DNA of 5,970 bases. Source: Victivallales bacterium (GTDB lineage Bacteria; Verrucomicrobiota; Lentisphaeria; Victivallales; Victivallaceae). Below are positions 1 through 4,774 of the stretch, piece after piece; position 1 is the first letter of the stretch; every line of letters begins with the position of its first letter. The DNA is taken from positions 1 to 5,970 of the forward strand of contig JAHOYW010000124.1 in NCBI GenBank assembly GCA_019038735.1, read 5' to 3'. The notes under the pieces were generated by a model. It ran no database searches. It was not told where the DNA came from and saw only the letters and a program-made list of their open reading frames with translations. The position numbers and the translations under genes are program-made.

Positions 1-20
1 GCATAAAAATGATAAATAAA

Positions 21-49
21 TTGACAAATTAATCTTTTCTTTGTATTAT
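21..49 (+). promoter_or_regulatory. Predicted sigma70-type promoter of the AraC-type gene
   Basis: A perfect TTGACA (-35) at 21-26 is followed after 17 bp by TATTAT (-10) at 44-49, which matches TATAAT at five of six positions. Transcription would start about seven bases downstream, at or next to the ATG at 56, leaving essentially no leader. A second TATAAT at 49-54 sits 22 bp from the -35 box, too far for a normal spacer. Seen directly in the sequence; promoter activity is inferred. Confidence 0.65.
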
Positions 50-55
50 ATAATC

Positions 56-844
56 ATGAATCATTTTAAAAATATAGAATTTATCGGCTGGACACATCGA
101 CCGGAATGTAATGCTTGGGTTGATAAAATTTTTGACTATTACGTTCTGGATTATGCGGAGAGTGGTAATTTACTTATGCAAATTGGCGATGAACCCGTCC
201 AGAAGCTTAAGGGACCAATCGCTTTTTTGACCTTTCCGGGACCTACGATAAAATTCGGATGCCGTATCGGACACTGGAATCATCGTTTTATTTCATTCAA
301 AGGAGAACTGGCTGAAAATTTTGTAAAAAATGGACTGTTTCCGATCAAGACAGCAATTATACCAATCAACAATTCAGAAAGATTCTCTCTCGCTTTTGAC
401 AAATTATTAAATTATATGAACAATCCTAAATATGGGAATTCGCGTGCGTCTTATATGCTTGAAGGCTTGCTGCTTCAACTACACGAGCAAGTTCCGAAAA
501 AAATAATTATGCCTAAAGATCCGCGAATACTCCAGACAATTGAACAAATCACAGTAACTCCTGAAAAAAAATGGAATTTACAAGAGCTTGCCACTAAAAG
601 CAGTCTATCTTATCCGCATTTTCGCCGACTTTTCATTGCCGCCACTGCTATGCCGCCGGGCAGTTTCATTTTTGCGAAACGCATGGAGAAAGCTGGGAAA
701 TTATTACAGCAGTCATTGCCTCCGACTTTAAAAGAAACCGCTTCCTTATGCGGCTATGAGGACATATATCATTTTTCCAAGTCATTCAGTAAATTTCATA
801 AGATTTCACCCGGTCGTTATCGCGATAATTTCCAACTCAGATAA
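56..844 (+). CDS. AraC/XylS-family transcriptional regulator with N-terminal cupin-like sensor domain
   Basis: This is a cytoplasmic DNA-binding regulator of 262 residues, normal for the family. Residues about 20-150 are beta-rich and resemble the cupin-like ligand-binding domain of AraC proteins. Residues about 155-258 form the double helix-turn-helix domain: the first helix pair is near 174-195 (NLQELATKSSLSYPHFRRLF) and the second near 225-245, ending in the family signature (GYEDIYHFSKSFSKFHKISP, 233-252, then GRYR). The ATG at 56 is preferred over an in-frame TTG at 41, which would lie inside the promoter. No ribosome binding site precedes the ATG, and the predicted transcription start coincides with it, so leaderless translation is likely. 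Many AraC proteins with this architecture control sugar-use genes, but no target or ligand can be read here and the upstream neighbour is outside the window. The gene converges on trmO with an 8 bp overlap. Confidence 0.9.
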   Translation: MNHFKNIEFIGWTHRPECNAWVDKIFDYYVLDYAESGNLLMQIGDEPVQKLKGPIAFLTFPGPTIKFGCRIGHWNHRFISFKGELAENFVKNGLFPIKTAIIPINNSERFSLAFDKLLNYMNNPKYGNSRASYMLEGLLLQLHEQVPKKIIMPKDPRILQTIEQITVTPEKKWNLQELATKSSLSYPHFRRLFIAATAMPPGSFIFAKRMEKAGKLLQQSLPPTLKETASLCGYEDIYHFSKSFSKFHKISPGRYRDNFQLR

Positions 845-1616
845 TGAATTCACGATGGACGTCTTTATCATGGTATGGGTCAGGCGATCCCGGAGCTAAT
901 TCTTCCGGCGAATAATTCGATTTTATGTAATTTATCTTAATTTGTTGATTTCTTTCGTTCAAGCTGAAATGTATTTGCCAAGTGCGGCAGAAAATGATGT
1001 ATTCACCTTCACTTGCTGATTCGATTCTTTTACGTGATGGATTCACCGGGTCGTGCTGCATTTGAACTTCGCAAAAGCTTTGCAAATCTAGACCGCTACG
1101 GGTTTCAAGCCAGGACATTTGTTTTTCTGCCATCTCAGAAAAACTTATTTGATAAGAATCTAATTTAGCGTTTTCCAGCCACCCGATGCGAGCATCAGGG
1201 AATGAGTCAACTCTGGGAATATAGGGTTTTATATCTAGCACAGGTGAATCGTTAAGCATATCAAAATTACGAATATGTACATCAAGACCATCGACTTTTA
1301 TAAGTTCAACACAGCTCATTCCAATAGAATTCGGGCGATGCGGGGAGCGTGTCGCGAAAACACTGACTTTCTTTTTTGGTCCGGTAACTGGTGGCTGCAC
1401 CAATGGTTTCCAATTATCATTCAGATGAAAACAAAAGATTACCCAGATTCGGGAAAATCCTTTCAAATCTGCTAATGCCTGCTCAAAATTATTTCCTTTC
1501 TCAAAACGAATAATGCCTTCATTTTCCGCAAAAACTCCCTGACGCGGAGCTTCGCTGCGGTATTTTTGCCCGCAACGCACATAGCCAACTGGCTTAAATG
1601 TAAATTCAGTATTCAT
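837..1616 (-). CDS. trmO: tRNA (N6-threonylcarbamoyladenosine37-N6)-methyltransferase, TrmO/TsaA family
   Basis: TrmO uses S-adenosylmethionine to methylate t6A at position 37 of certain tRNAs (tRNA-Thr(GGU) in E. coli), giving m6t6A. The 259-residue product keeps the TsaA beta-barrel motifs: GYVRC near 11-15, APRQ at 23-26, FSRIWVIFCFH at 54-64, FATRSPHRPNSIGMS at 87-101 and SPVLDIKPYIP at 124-134. The C-terminal domain (about 160-259) has an HDP...RKR segment near 188-197 comparable to the E. coli protein, which is 235 residues long. I chose the ATG at 1616 because the TsaA fold begins right after it; an in-frame TTG at 1661 would add 15 residues and overlap queE. The ribosome binding site is weak (GAG, nine bases away), so translation may depend on queE, whose stop is 17 bp upstream. 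It is the last gene of the ACT-queD-queE-trmO operon. Family assignment is firm; the exact tRNA target is inferred. Confidence 0.9.
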   Translation of the reverse strand: MNTEFTFKPVGYVRCGQKYRSEAPRQGVFAENEGIIRFEKGNNFEQALADLKGFSRIWVIFCFHLNDNWKPLVQPPVTGPKKKVSVFATRSPHRPNSIGMSCVELIKVDGLDVHIRNFDMLNDSPVLDIKPYIPRVDSFPDARIGWLENAKLDSYQISFSEMAEKQMSWLETRSGLDLQSFCEVQMQHDPVNPSRKRIESASEGEYIIFCRTWQIHFSLNERNQQIKINYIKSNYSPEELAPGSPDPYHDKDVHREFII

Positions 1617-1633
1617 GTTGTAAAACTCAAATA

Positions 1634-2293
1634 TTAAACGCTTTTTTTGTTTGGTCCCCAAATAATTTTATGCAACTGCAGTTGGAGCCTTGCGGAAGGA
1701 AGGTCGGCCTGCATCCAGCCGACTAGAGTTTTGGCTTCTAATTTTCCCCATGCCGGGCTTAATAAAATATTGCTGGTTTTTTTTTGGAGATTATATTTTT
1801 CTATGATGGTTAAGGCAAATTCGTAATCCAGATAATCCTGAATCACAAATTTAACTTCGTCATGATCGGATAAAATATGGAAATTTTCATAGAGATTGTA
1901 TTCCACCATTCCGCTGGATGGTGTTTTGCAGTCAACTATCTTTTTGACTATGGGCGAAAGCAGGCTTAAAGGGAGTGAACCGTTAGTCTCGACCATGACT
2001 TCCAGTCCTTCATCAATCAATGCCTGACATAAAGCCGGTGTGCCGGCATGGGTCAAGGGTTCGCCGCCAGTGATTTCAACTAAGCGCACTTTGGAAATTT
2101 TTGCCTGCGCAACAAGGTGCTCTATTGTCATGGCTGTGCCGGAGTCCTCATCGCGAGCATATTCCGTATCACAATAAGTACAATTCAGATTGCAACCTGC
2201 CAGGCGAATAAAAAAGCACAAGCGTCCGGCGTGAGTAGATTCGCCTTGAATACTCAAAAAAGTTTCATTTACTATAAGCTGCTCGTTAGGCAT
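1634..2293 (-). CDS. queE: 7-carboxy-7-deazaguanine synthase, radical SAM enzyme QueE
   Basis: QueE converts 6-carboxy-5,6,7,8-tetrahydropterin to 7-carboxy-7-deazaguanine, the ring-contraction step toward preQ0 and queuosine. The 219-residue product carries the radical SAM cluster motif as C34, C38 and C41 (CNLNCTYCDTEYA, 34-46), directly after the family's N-terminal SIQGES segment (14-19). GGEP at 76-79 binds the SAM amino group, ETNG is at 102-105, and the end LHKIIWG is typical of QueE. A GGAG ribosome binding site lies six bases before the ATG. It follows queD after 14 bp, and queD makes its substrate, so the two steps are adjacent in operon and pathway. The 3' end holds a run of seven A residues (1642-1648) in a stretch where the trmO frame is also open. 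Length and motifs are complete, with no sign of decay. Confidence 0.95.
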   Translation of the reverse strand: MPNEQLIVNETFLSIQGESTHAGRLCFFIRLAGCNLNCTYCDTEYARDEDSGTAMTIEHLVAQAKISKVRLVEITGGEPLTHAGTPALCQALIDEGLEVMVETNGSLPLSLLSPIVKKIVDCKTPSSGMVEYNLYENFHILSDHDEVKFVIQDYLDYEFALTIIEKYNLQKKTSNILLSPAWGKLEAKTLVGWMQADLPSARLQLQLHKIIWGPNKKSV

Positions 2294-2307
2294 CTAAGTC
2301 TCCGGGA

Positions 2308-2679
2308 TTAATCTTCAAAATAAGTCGCACCGGAACTTGGAGATTCACAGACTCTTATTCTGTGTAGCTTTACGTTGCCGTCATTGATTTTTGGAGAGAG
2401 TATATCGTAAATAGTTTTCGCGATTATTTCACTAGTCGGATTAAGCTTAGCAAATACCGGGCAGTCTGAAATATTTGTATGATCAAAGTCATCCAGAATC
2501 GTATCAAGTTCGCGTTTCAATTTCTTGAAGTCAACCGCTATGCCGATTTCATCAAGCTCCTTGACACGCAAAACAGCCTGTACTGTCCAATTGTGTCCAT
2601 GTAGTGCCGCGCATTCCCCCTGATACCCACGCAAACAATGCGCTGCCGAGAAACTACGAGTTATATCTATTTCAAACAT
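2308..2679 (-). CDS. queD: 6-carboxy-5,6,7,8-tetrahydropterin synthase, QueD
   Basis: QueD turns dihydroneopterin triphosphate into 6-carboxytetrahydropterin, the substrate of QueE, in 7-deazaguanine synthesis. The 123-residue protein has the PTPS/QueD fold. Zinc ligands are H14 (FSAAH), H27 and H29 (HGH). The catalytic Cys is C23 in GECAALHGH, and D66-H67 (FDHTN) complete the catalytic triad. CESPSSGATY at 111-120 contains the pterin-anchoring Glu (E112). The Cys in the GEC context and the queE neighbour argue for QueD rather than eukaryotic-type pyruvoyl tetrahydropterin synthase. An AGGA ribosome binding site lies six bases before the ATG. The gene starts 29 bp after the ACT gene ends and is followed 14 bp later by queE. 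Confidence 0.95.
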   Translation of the reverse strand: MFEIDITRSFSAAHCLRGYQGECAALHGHNWTVQAVLRVKELDEIGIAVDFKKLKRELDTILDDFDHTNISDCPVFAKLNPTSEIIAKTIYDILSPKINDGNVKLHRIRVCESPSSGATYFED

Positions 2680-2708
2680 ATTTGTTCCTGTTTGCTTTTG
2701 ACCTGATA

Positions 2709-3137
2709 TTAATTAAACAAGTCAATGGTTTGTATTGTATCAATATTTTTACATGAAAGAAGCTCAATGGCTTTATCCGGATTTTCAAAACGGAAAACCA
2801 TGATTGCTTTGTCGCCTTTCCCGTAACTAAAGGCATACATATATTCAATGTTTATATTGTTTTCATTTAAAATATTAAGTAAATATGCCAGTCCGCCCGG
2901 ATGGTCTTCCACCGGTAAAGCCAGAACTTCTGTTACATTTGCCACAAAGCCAGCATCTTCGAGAACTTTTTTAGCGTGTTCCCAGTCATGGATCAATAAA
3001 CGCATAATACCAAACTGTTCAGTATCAGCCAAAGCCAGAGTACAAATATTAATCTCATTTTTATGCAGTACCTGACATACTTTATTCAAGGTACCCGGCT
3101 TGTTCTCAATAAAAAGAGAAAGCTGTTTGATTCTCAT
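2709..3137 (-). CDS. Tandem ACT-domain protein (probable amino-acid-binding regulator)
   Basis: This 142-residue protein is two ACT domains and nothing else. The first spans about 3-70 with ENKPGTLNKV at 11-20, the usual ligand-binding turn. The second spans about 72-140 with a matching DHPGGLAYLL at 78-87. Stand-alone double-ACT proteins of this size are common and are thought to bind amino acids; in other genomes they often sit near phenylacetate-CoA-ligase-type genes, but none is visible here. No enzymatic or DNA-binding domain is attached, so any effect would be through a partner or a bound ligand. I chose the ATG at 3137 because AGGAG lies seven bases upstream and the ACT fold begins at once. 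An upstream start at 3179 would add 14 residues with no ribosome binding site. It is the first gene of the operon with queD, queE and trmO. Ligand and function are unknown. Confidence 0.85.
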   Translation of the reverse strand: MRIKQLSLFIENKPGTLNKVCQVLHKNEINICTLALADTEQFGIMRLLIHDWEHAKKVLEDAGFVANVTEVLALPVEDHPGGLAYLLNILNENNINIEYMYAFSYGKGDKAIMVFRFENPDKAIELLSCKNIDTIQTIDLFN

Positions 3138-3196
3138 TTGATAGCTCCTTAAATAATTTGAACCTTCGACATTTACCAATTTCTTTATTAATAGTT

Positions 3197-3224
3197 ATTA
3201 TACTACTATGTCGGCGTTTGTAAA
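3197..3224 (-). promoter_or_regulatory. Predicted promoter of the ACT-queD-queE-trmO operon
   Basis: On the - strand, TTTACA (3224-3219, five of six matches to TTGACA) is followed after 16 bp by a perfect TATAAT (3202-3197). The expected start near 3190 gives a leader of about 50 bases before the ACT gene's AGGAG and ATG. It begins just downstream of the terminator of the 58-residue gene, so the two transcription units are insulated. Confidence 0.65.
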
Positions 3225-3232
3225 ACTTTTAT

Positions 3233-3264
3233 AAAAAAAAACTCCCACATGAATGCGGGAGTTT
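3233..3264 (-). terminator. Rho-independent terminator of the 58-residue gene
   Basis: Read on the - strand, ACTCCCGCA pairs with TGTGGGAGT around a four-base loop (3262 down to 3241) with one G-U pair. A run of T residues follows (3241-3233). This is a textbook intrinsic terminator, about 23 bases after the stop codon of the small gene. On the + strand only four T residues follow the hairpin, so any reverse activity would be weak. Confidence 0.9.
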
Positions 3265-3285
3265 TGTAAACGTAATAGAAAAAAC

Positions 3286-3462
3286 TTAGATAGAAGCTTT
3301 ATCCCAAGTGGCTTTGTTAACAAAAGCTGTCAAGTTACGTCCATCAGAAGTTTTAGCTTTGAAAGCATATCTTTCGTTGCCTGTTTTGCCATAAGTAACT
3401 TTGTCAAGTACTTCTGCTTCAACCTTTTTCTTCGCTTTTACATCATAGAAACCGTGTTTCAT
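3286..3462 (-). CDS. Small basic protein of 58 residues, function unknown
   Basis: The reading frame starts at the ATG at 3462-3460 and ends at the TAA at 3288-3286. A GGAGG ribosome binding site lies eight bases before the ATG. The product begins MKHGFYDVKAKKKVEAEV and ends FVNKATWDKASI. It has 11 Lys and 2 Arg against 7 acidic residues, a net charge near +6, no Cys, no signal peptide and no membrane segment. Alternating polar and hydrophobic stretches (AEVLDKVTY at 16-24, RYAFKAKTSDG at 31-41) suggest a compact beta fold. A near-consensus promoter, strong ribosome binding site, strong terminator and codons such as GGT, CGT, AAC and TTC all point to a real and probably abundant protein. A small nucleic-acid-binding or ribosome-associated role fits charge and size but is inference; I cannot name the family with confidence. 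It is a single-gene unit between trxB and the ACT operon. Confidence 0.85.
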   Translation of the reverse strand: MKHGFYDVKAKKKVEAEVLDKVTYGKTGNERYAFKAKTSDGRNLTAFVNKATWDKASI

Positions 3463-3519
3463 TGTGACTTCCTCCGTAAGGGGTTAGGATTATTACTTTA
3501 AACTTAAGAACTTATAACT

Positions 3520-3548
3520 AATATAAACAGTAAATTTAAGTTTGGCAA
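3520..3548 (-). promoter_or_regulatory. Predicted strong promoter of the 58-residue gene
   Basis: On the - strand, TTGCCA (3548-3543) and TATATT (3525-3520) are separated by exactly 17 bp, and each matches consensus at five of six positions. The start would be near 3513, giving a leader of about 50 bases that contains the GGAGG site. A- and T-tracts lie immediately upstream of the -35 box (3551-3588) and could act as an UP element. Confidence 0.65.
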
Positions 3549-3550
3549 AC

Positions 3551-3588
3551 TCAAAAACAAGAAAAAAAAGCTTTTTTATTGTTTTTGA
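3551..3588. repeat. Inverted repeat 1, AT-rich, upstream of the small-gene promoter
   Basis: TCAAAAACAA at 3551-3560 is the exact reverse complement of TTGTTTTTGA at 3579-3588. Inside it, after one mismatch (3561/3578), six A residues (3562-3567) pair with six T residues (3572-3577) around the loop AAGC. That gives 16 of 17 paired positions. It ends two bases before the -35 box of the 58-residue gene. Possible roles are an operator, an UP element or a termination hairpin; the sequence alone does not decide. Confidence 0.8.
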
Positions 3589-3599
3589 ACAGGAATATC

Positions 3600-3635
3600 T
3601 TGCAACTTGTTGAAAACAAACATGTTGCAATTTTT
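3600..3635. repeat. Inverted repeat 2 with TTGCAAC arms; terminator-like on the + strand
   Basis: TTGCAAC at 3600-3606 pairs perfectly with GTTGCAA at 3624-3630. After one mismatch, TGTT (3608-3611) pairs with AACA (3619-3622), leaving a seven-base loop. Five T residues follow at 3631-3635 on the + strand, as in an intrinsic terminator, yet no + strand gene precedes it. On the - strand the hairpin has no T-tract. It may be a protein-binding site or the end of an undetected + strand transcript. Confidence 0.6.
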
Positions 3636-3637
3636 AT

Positions 3638-3680
3638 AAAAAAAGCATAAAAAACATTTTTTGAGCGTAAAAATGCTTTT
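3638..3680 (-). terminator. Inverted repeat 3, probable trxB terminator
   Basis: Forty bases past the trxB stop, the - strand reads AAAAGCATTTTT (3680-3669), a short spacer, then AAAAAATGTTTTTT (3662-3649). These can pair with one bulged G and are followed by T-rich sequence down to 3638. An alternative outer stem of eight perfect pairs joins 3673-3680 with 3641-3648. The stem is AT-rich, so the terminator may be moderate rather than strong. Confidence 0.5.
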
Positions 3681-3720
3681 AGTAAACAAAAGAACTCACG
3701 AAACTCTGAATTAGGCTTGC

Positions 3721-4647
3721 TTATTTTGCGTTGGCTTCCAGCCAGCGTTCAGCGTCAATAGCAGCCTTGCAGCCCATTCCGGCAGCGGTAATTGCCTGTC
3801 GATAAACATGGTCGGCACAATCCCCAGCGGCAAAAACTCCATCTATATTTGTATAACTGGAGCCATTTTGCAGTTTGATAAAACCTGCTTCATCACTTTC
3901 AATAATACCATCAAAAATCTTTGTATTAGGCACATGCCCGAGCGCGCTGAAAAATCCTTTTGCTTCAACAATAGTTTCGCTTTGATCTTTAAGATTTTGT
4001 ATTTTAACTTTTTCAACTTCCTCATCACCGATGATTTCAGTTACCTGAGAACTCCAGCAAAACTCAATTTTTGGGTTCGCCATCGCGCGGTCACCCATTA
4101 TTTTAGAAGCGCGTAATTCATCCCGGCGATGGACGACTGTTACTTTGCTGGCAAATTTTGTCAAAAACATAGCTTCTTCCATCGCGGTATCTCCACCGCC
4201 AACAACAACGACCGGCACATCTCTGAAAAAAGCTCCATCACAAGTCGCGCACGCGGAAACACCTTTATTTTTAAGGCGTTCCTCAGATTCCAGTCCCAGC
4301 CAGCGGGGAGAAGCTCCTGTGGCTATAATCAAAGCTTTAGCTTTAACGCTTTCACCCGAAGCCAAATGCAAAGTATGCGGTCCGCCGGGTTTCAAATCAA
4401 TTTTGTTTACGGTGTCGCTTTTTATGGTGGCTCCGAAGTTTTCAGCCTGCTGTTGAAACTTGAACATTAATTCAAAACCGTTGACAGACTCCGGGAATCC
4501 CGGATAATTTTCCACGTCAGAAGTCTGCGTCAGTAAGCCTCCGGGGAGTTGCCCGGATATAAGCAGGGGCGCGAGATCCGCGCGAGAAGCGTAAATTGCC
4601 GCAGTTAGACCAGCAACTCCAGAACCAATAATAACAATGTTTTCCAT
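3721..4647 (-). CDS. trxB: Thioredoxin-disulfide reductase (NADPH, FAD)
   Basis: TrxB passes electrons from NADPH through FAD and a redox-active disulfide to oxidised thioredoxin in the cytoplasm. The 308-residue product is the usual length for the low-molecular-weight bacterial enzyme. In order: the FAD-binding motif GSGVAG at 8-13, the redox centre CATC at 133-136 in SACATCDGAFF, the NADPH-binding motif GGGDTA at 150-155, HRR at 173-175 which contacts the NADPH 2'-phosphate, and the second FAD motif GVFAAGDCAD at 270-279. The intact HRR argues for NADPH use rather than a ferredoxin- or NADH-linked relative. AAGGA lies eight bases before the ATG. The gene is separated by 123 bp from the TPR-like gene upstream and by an apparent terminator from the small gene downstream, so it is probably a single-gene unit. 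No thioredoxin gene is in the window. Confidence 0.97.
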   Translation of the reverse strand: MENIVIIGSGVAGLTAAIYASRADLAPLLISGQLPGGLLTQTSDVENYPGFPESVNGFELMFKFQQQAENFGATIKSDTVNKIDLKPGGPHTLHLASGESVKAKALIIATGASPRWLGLESEERLKNKGVSACATCDGAFFRDVPVVVVGGGDTAMEEAMFLTKFASKVTVVHRRDELRASKIMGDRAMANPKIEFCWSSQVTEIIGDEEVEKVKIQNLKDQSETIVEAKGFFSALGHVPNTKIFDGIIESDEAGFIKLQNGSSYTNIDGVFAAGDCADHVYRQAITAAGMGCKAAIDAERWLEANAK

Positions 4648-4687
4648 TTTACTTTTCCTTTATTTTTTTATTAATGACTTTTGCAAG

Positions 4688-4715
4688 ATAATAAGTAAAT
4701 TAATCCAGGAGTTAA
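4688..4715 (-). promoter_or_regulatory. Possible trxB promoter
   Basis: On the - strand TTAACT (4715-4710, four of six matches) and TATTAT (4693-4688, five of six) are 16 bp apart, giving a start near 4681 and a leader of about 33 bases. The -35 box touches the hairpin at 4714-4735. It is the best candidate in the gap but not strong, and trxB could also be read through from the TPR-like gene. Confidence 0.4.
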
Positions 4716-4735
4716 AGGTGGATATTTCCACTTTT
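4714..4735. repeat. Short hairpin between the heptamer array and the trxB promoter
   Basis: GTGGA at 4718-4722 pairs with TCCAC at 4727-4731 around the loop TATT. The stem extends by AAAG with TTTT on the + strand (one G-U pair) but has an A-C mismatch on the - strand. It lies eight bases past the G-rich heptamers in the direction of transcription. As a - strand terminator it is weak because no T-tract follows. Confidence 0.45.
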
Positions 4736-4742
4736 CTGTAAC

Positions 4743-4774
4743 TTAACCCTTAACCCTTAACCCTTAACCCTTAA
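4743..4774 (-). repeat. Tandem heptamer array (TTAAGGG)n, putative G-quadruplex
   Basis: On the + strand TTAACCC repeats perfectly four times (4743-4749, 4750-4756, 4757-4763, 4764-4770), followed by TTAA. On the - strand this gives four GGG runs separated by TTAA, which meets the usual G3-loop-G3 rule for a G-quadruplex. The array starts at the TAA stop of the TPR-like gene. Because the unit is seven bases, its repeated TAA places stops in all three frames. Repeat and G-tract layout are seen directly; folding is inferred. Confidence 0.9.

Noticed and set aside
817..828. Perfect 12 bp palindrome TTATCGCGATAA near the end of the AraC-type gene
   Set aside because: It sits inside coding sequence, is short enough to arise by chance, and has no second copy in the window or T-tract that would make it an operator or terminator.
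1617..1661. Longer trmO starting at TTG 1661 (274 residues)
   Set aside because: The extension has no ribosome binding site, lies inside queE, and precedes the family's usual N-terminus, which fits the ATG at 1616.
3138..3179. Longer ACT-domain gene starting at 3179
   Set aside because: AGGAG at ideal spacing and the first ACT strand both point to the ATG at 3137; the extra 14 residues have no conserved character and include the leader region.
3253..3501. 82-residue + strand open frame antisense to the small gene
   Set aside because: It lies opposite the 58-residue gene, has no ribosome binding site or promoter, and its Phe/Ser/Cys-rich translation looks like a reverse-strand artefact. The - strand gene has every expression signal.
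3463..3720. A riboswitch or further small gene in the gap between trxB and the 58-residue gene
   Set aside because: No conserved riboswitch core or ribosome binding site with an open frame could be recognised beyond the promoter and the three inverted repeats; the stretch is mostly A/T tracts.
4129..4470. Two overlapping + strand open frames of 103-113 residues antisense to trxB
   Set aside because: Both are shadows of the strongly conserved trxB coding sequence, with no initiation signals and no recognisable domain.
4743..4774. CRISPR array or true chromosome telomere
   Set aside because: The heptamers are directly contiguous with no spacers, so not CRISPR. The array is only 32 bp and internal between genes, so it is not a chromosome end.
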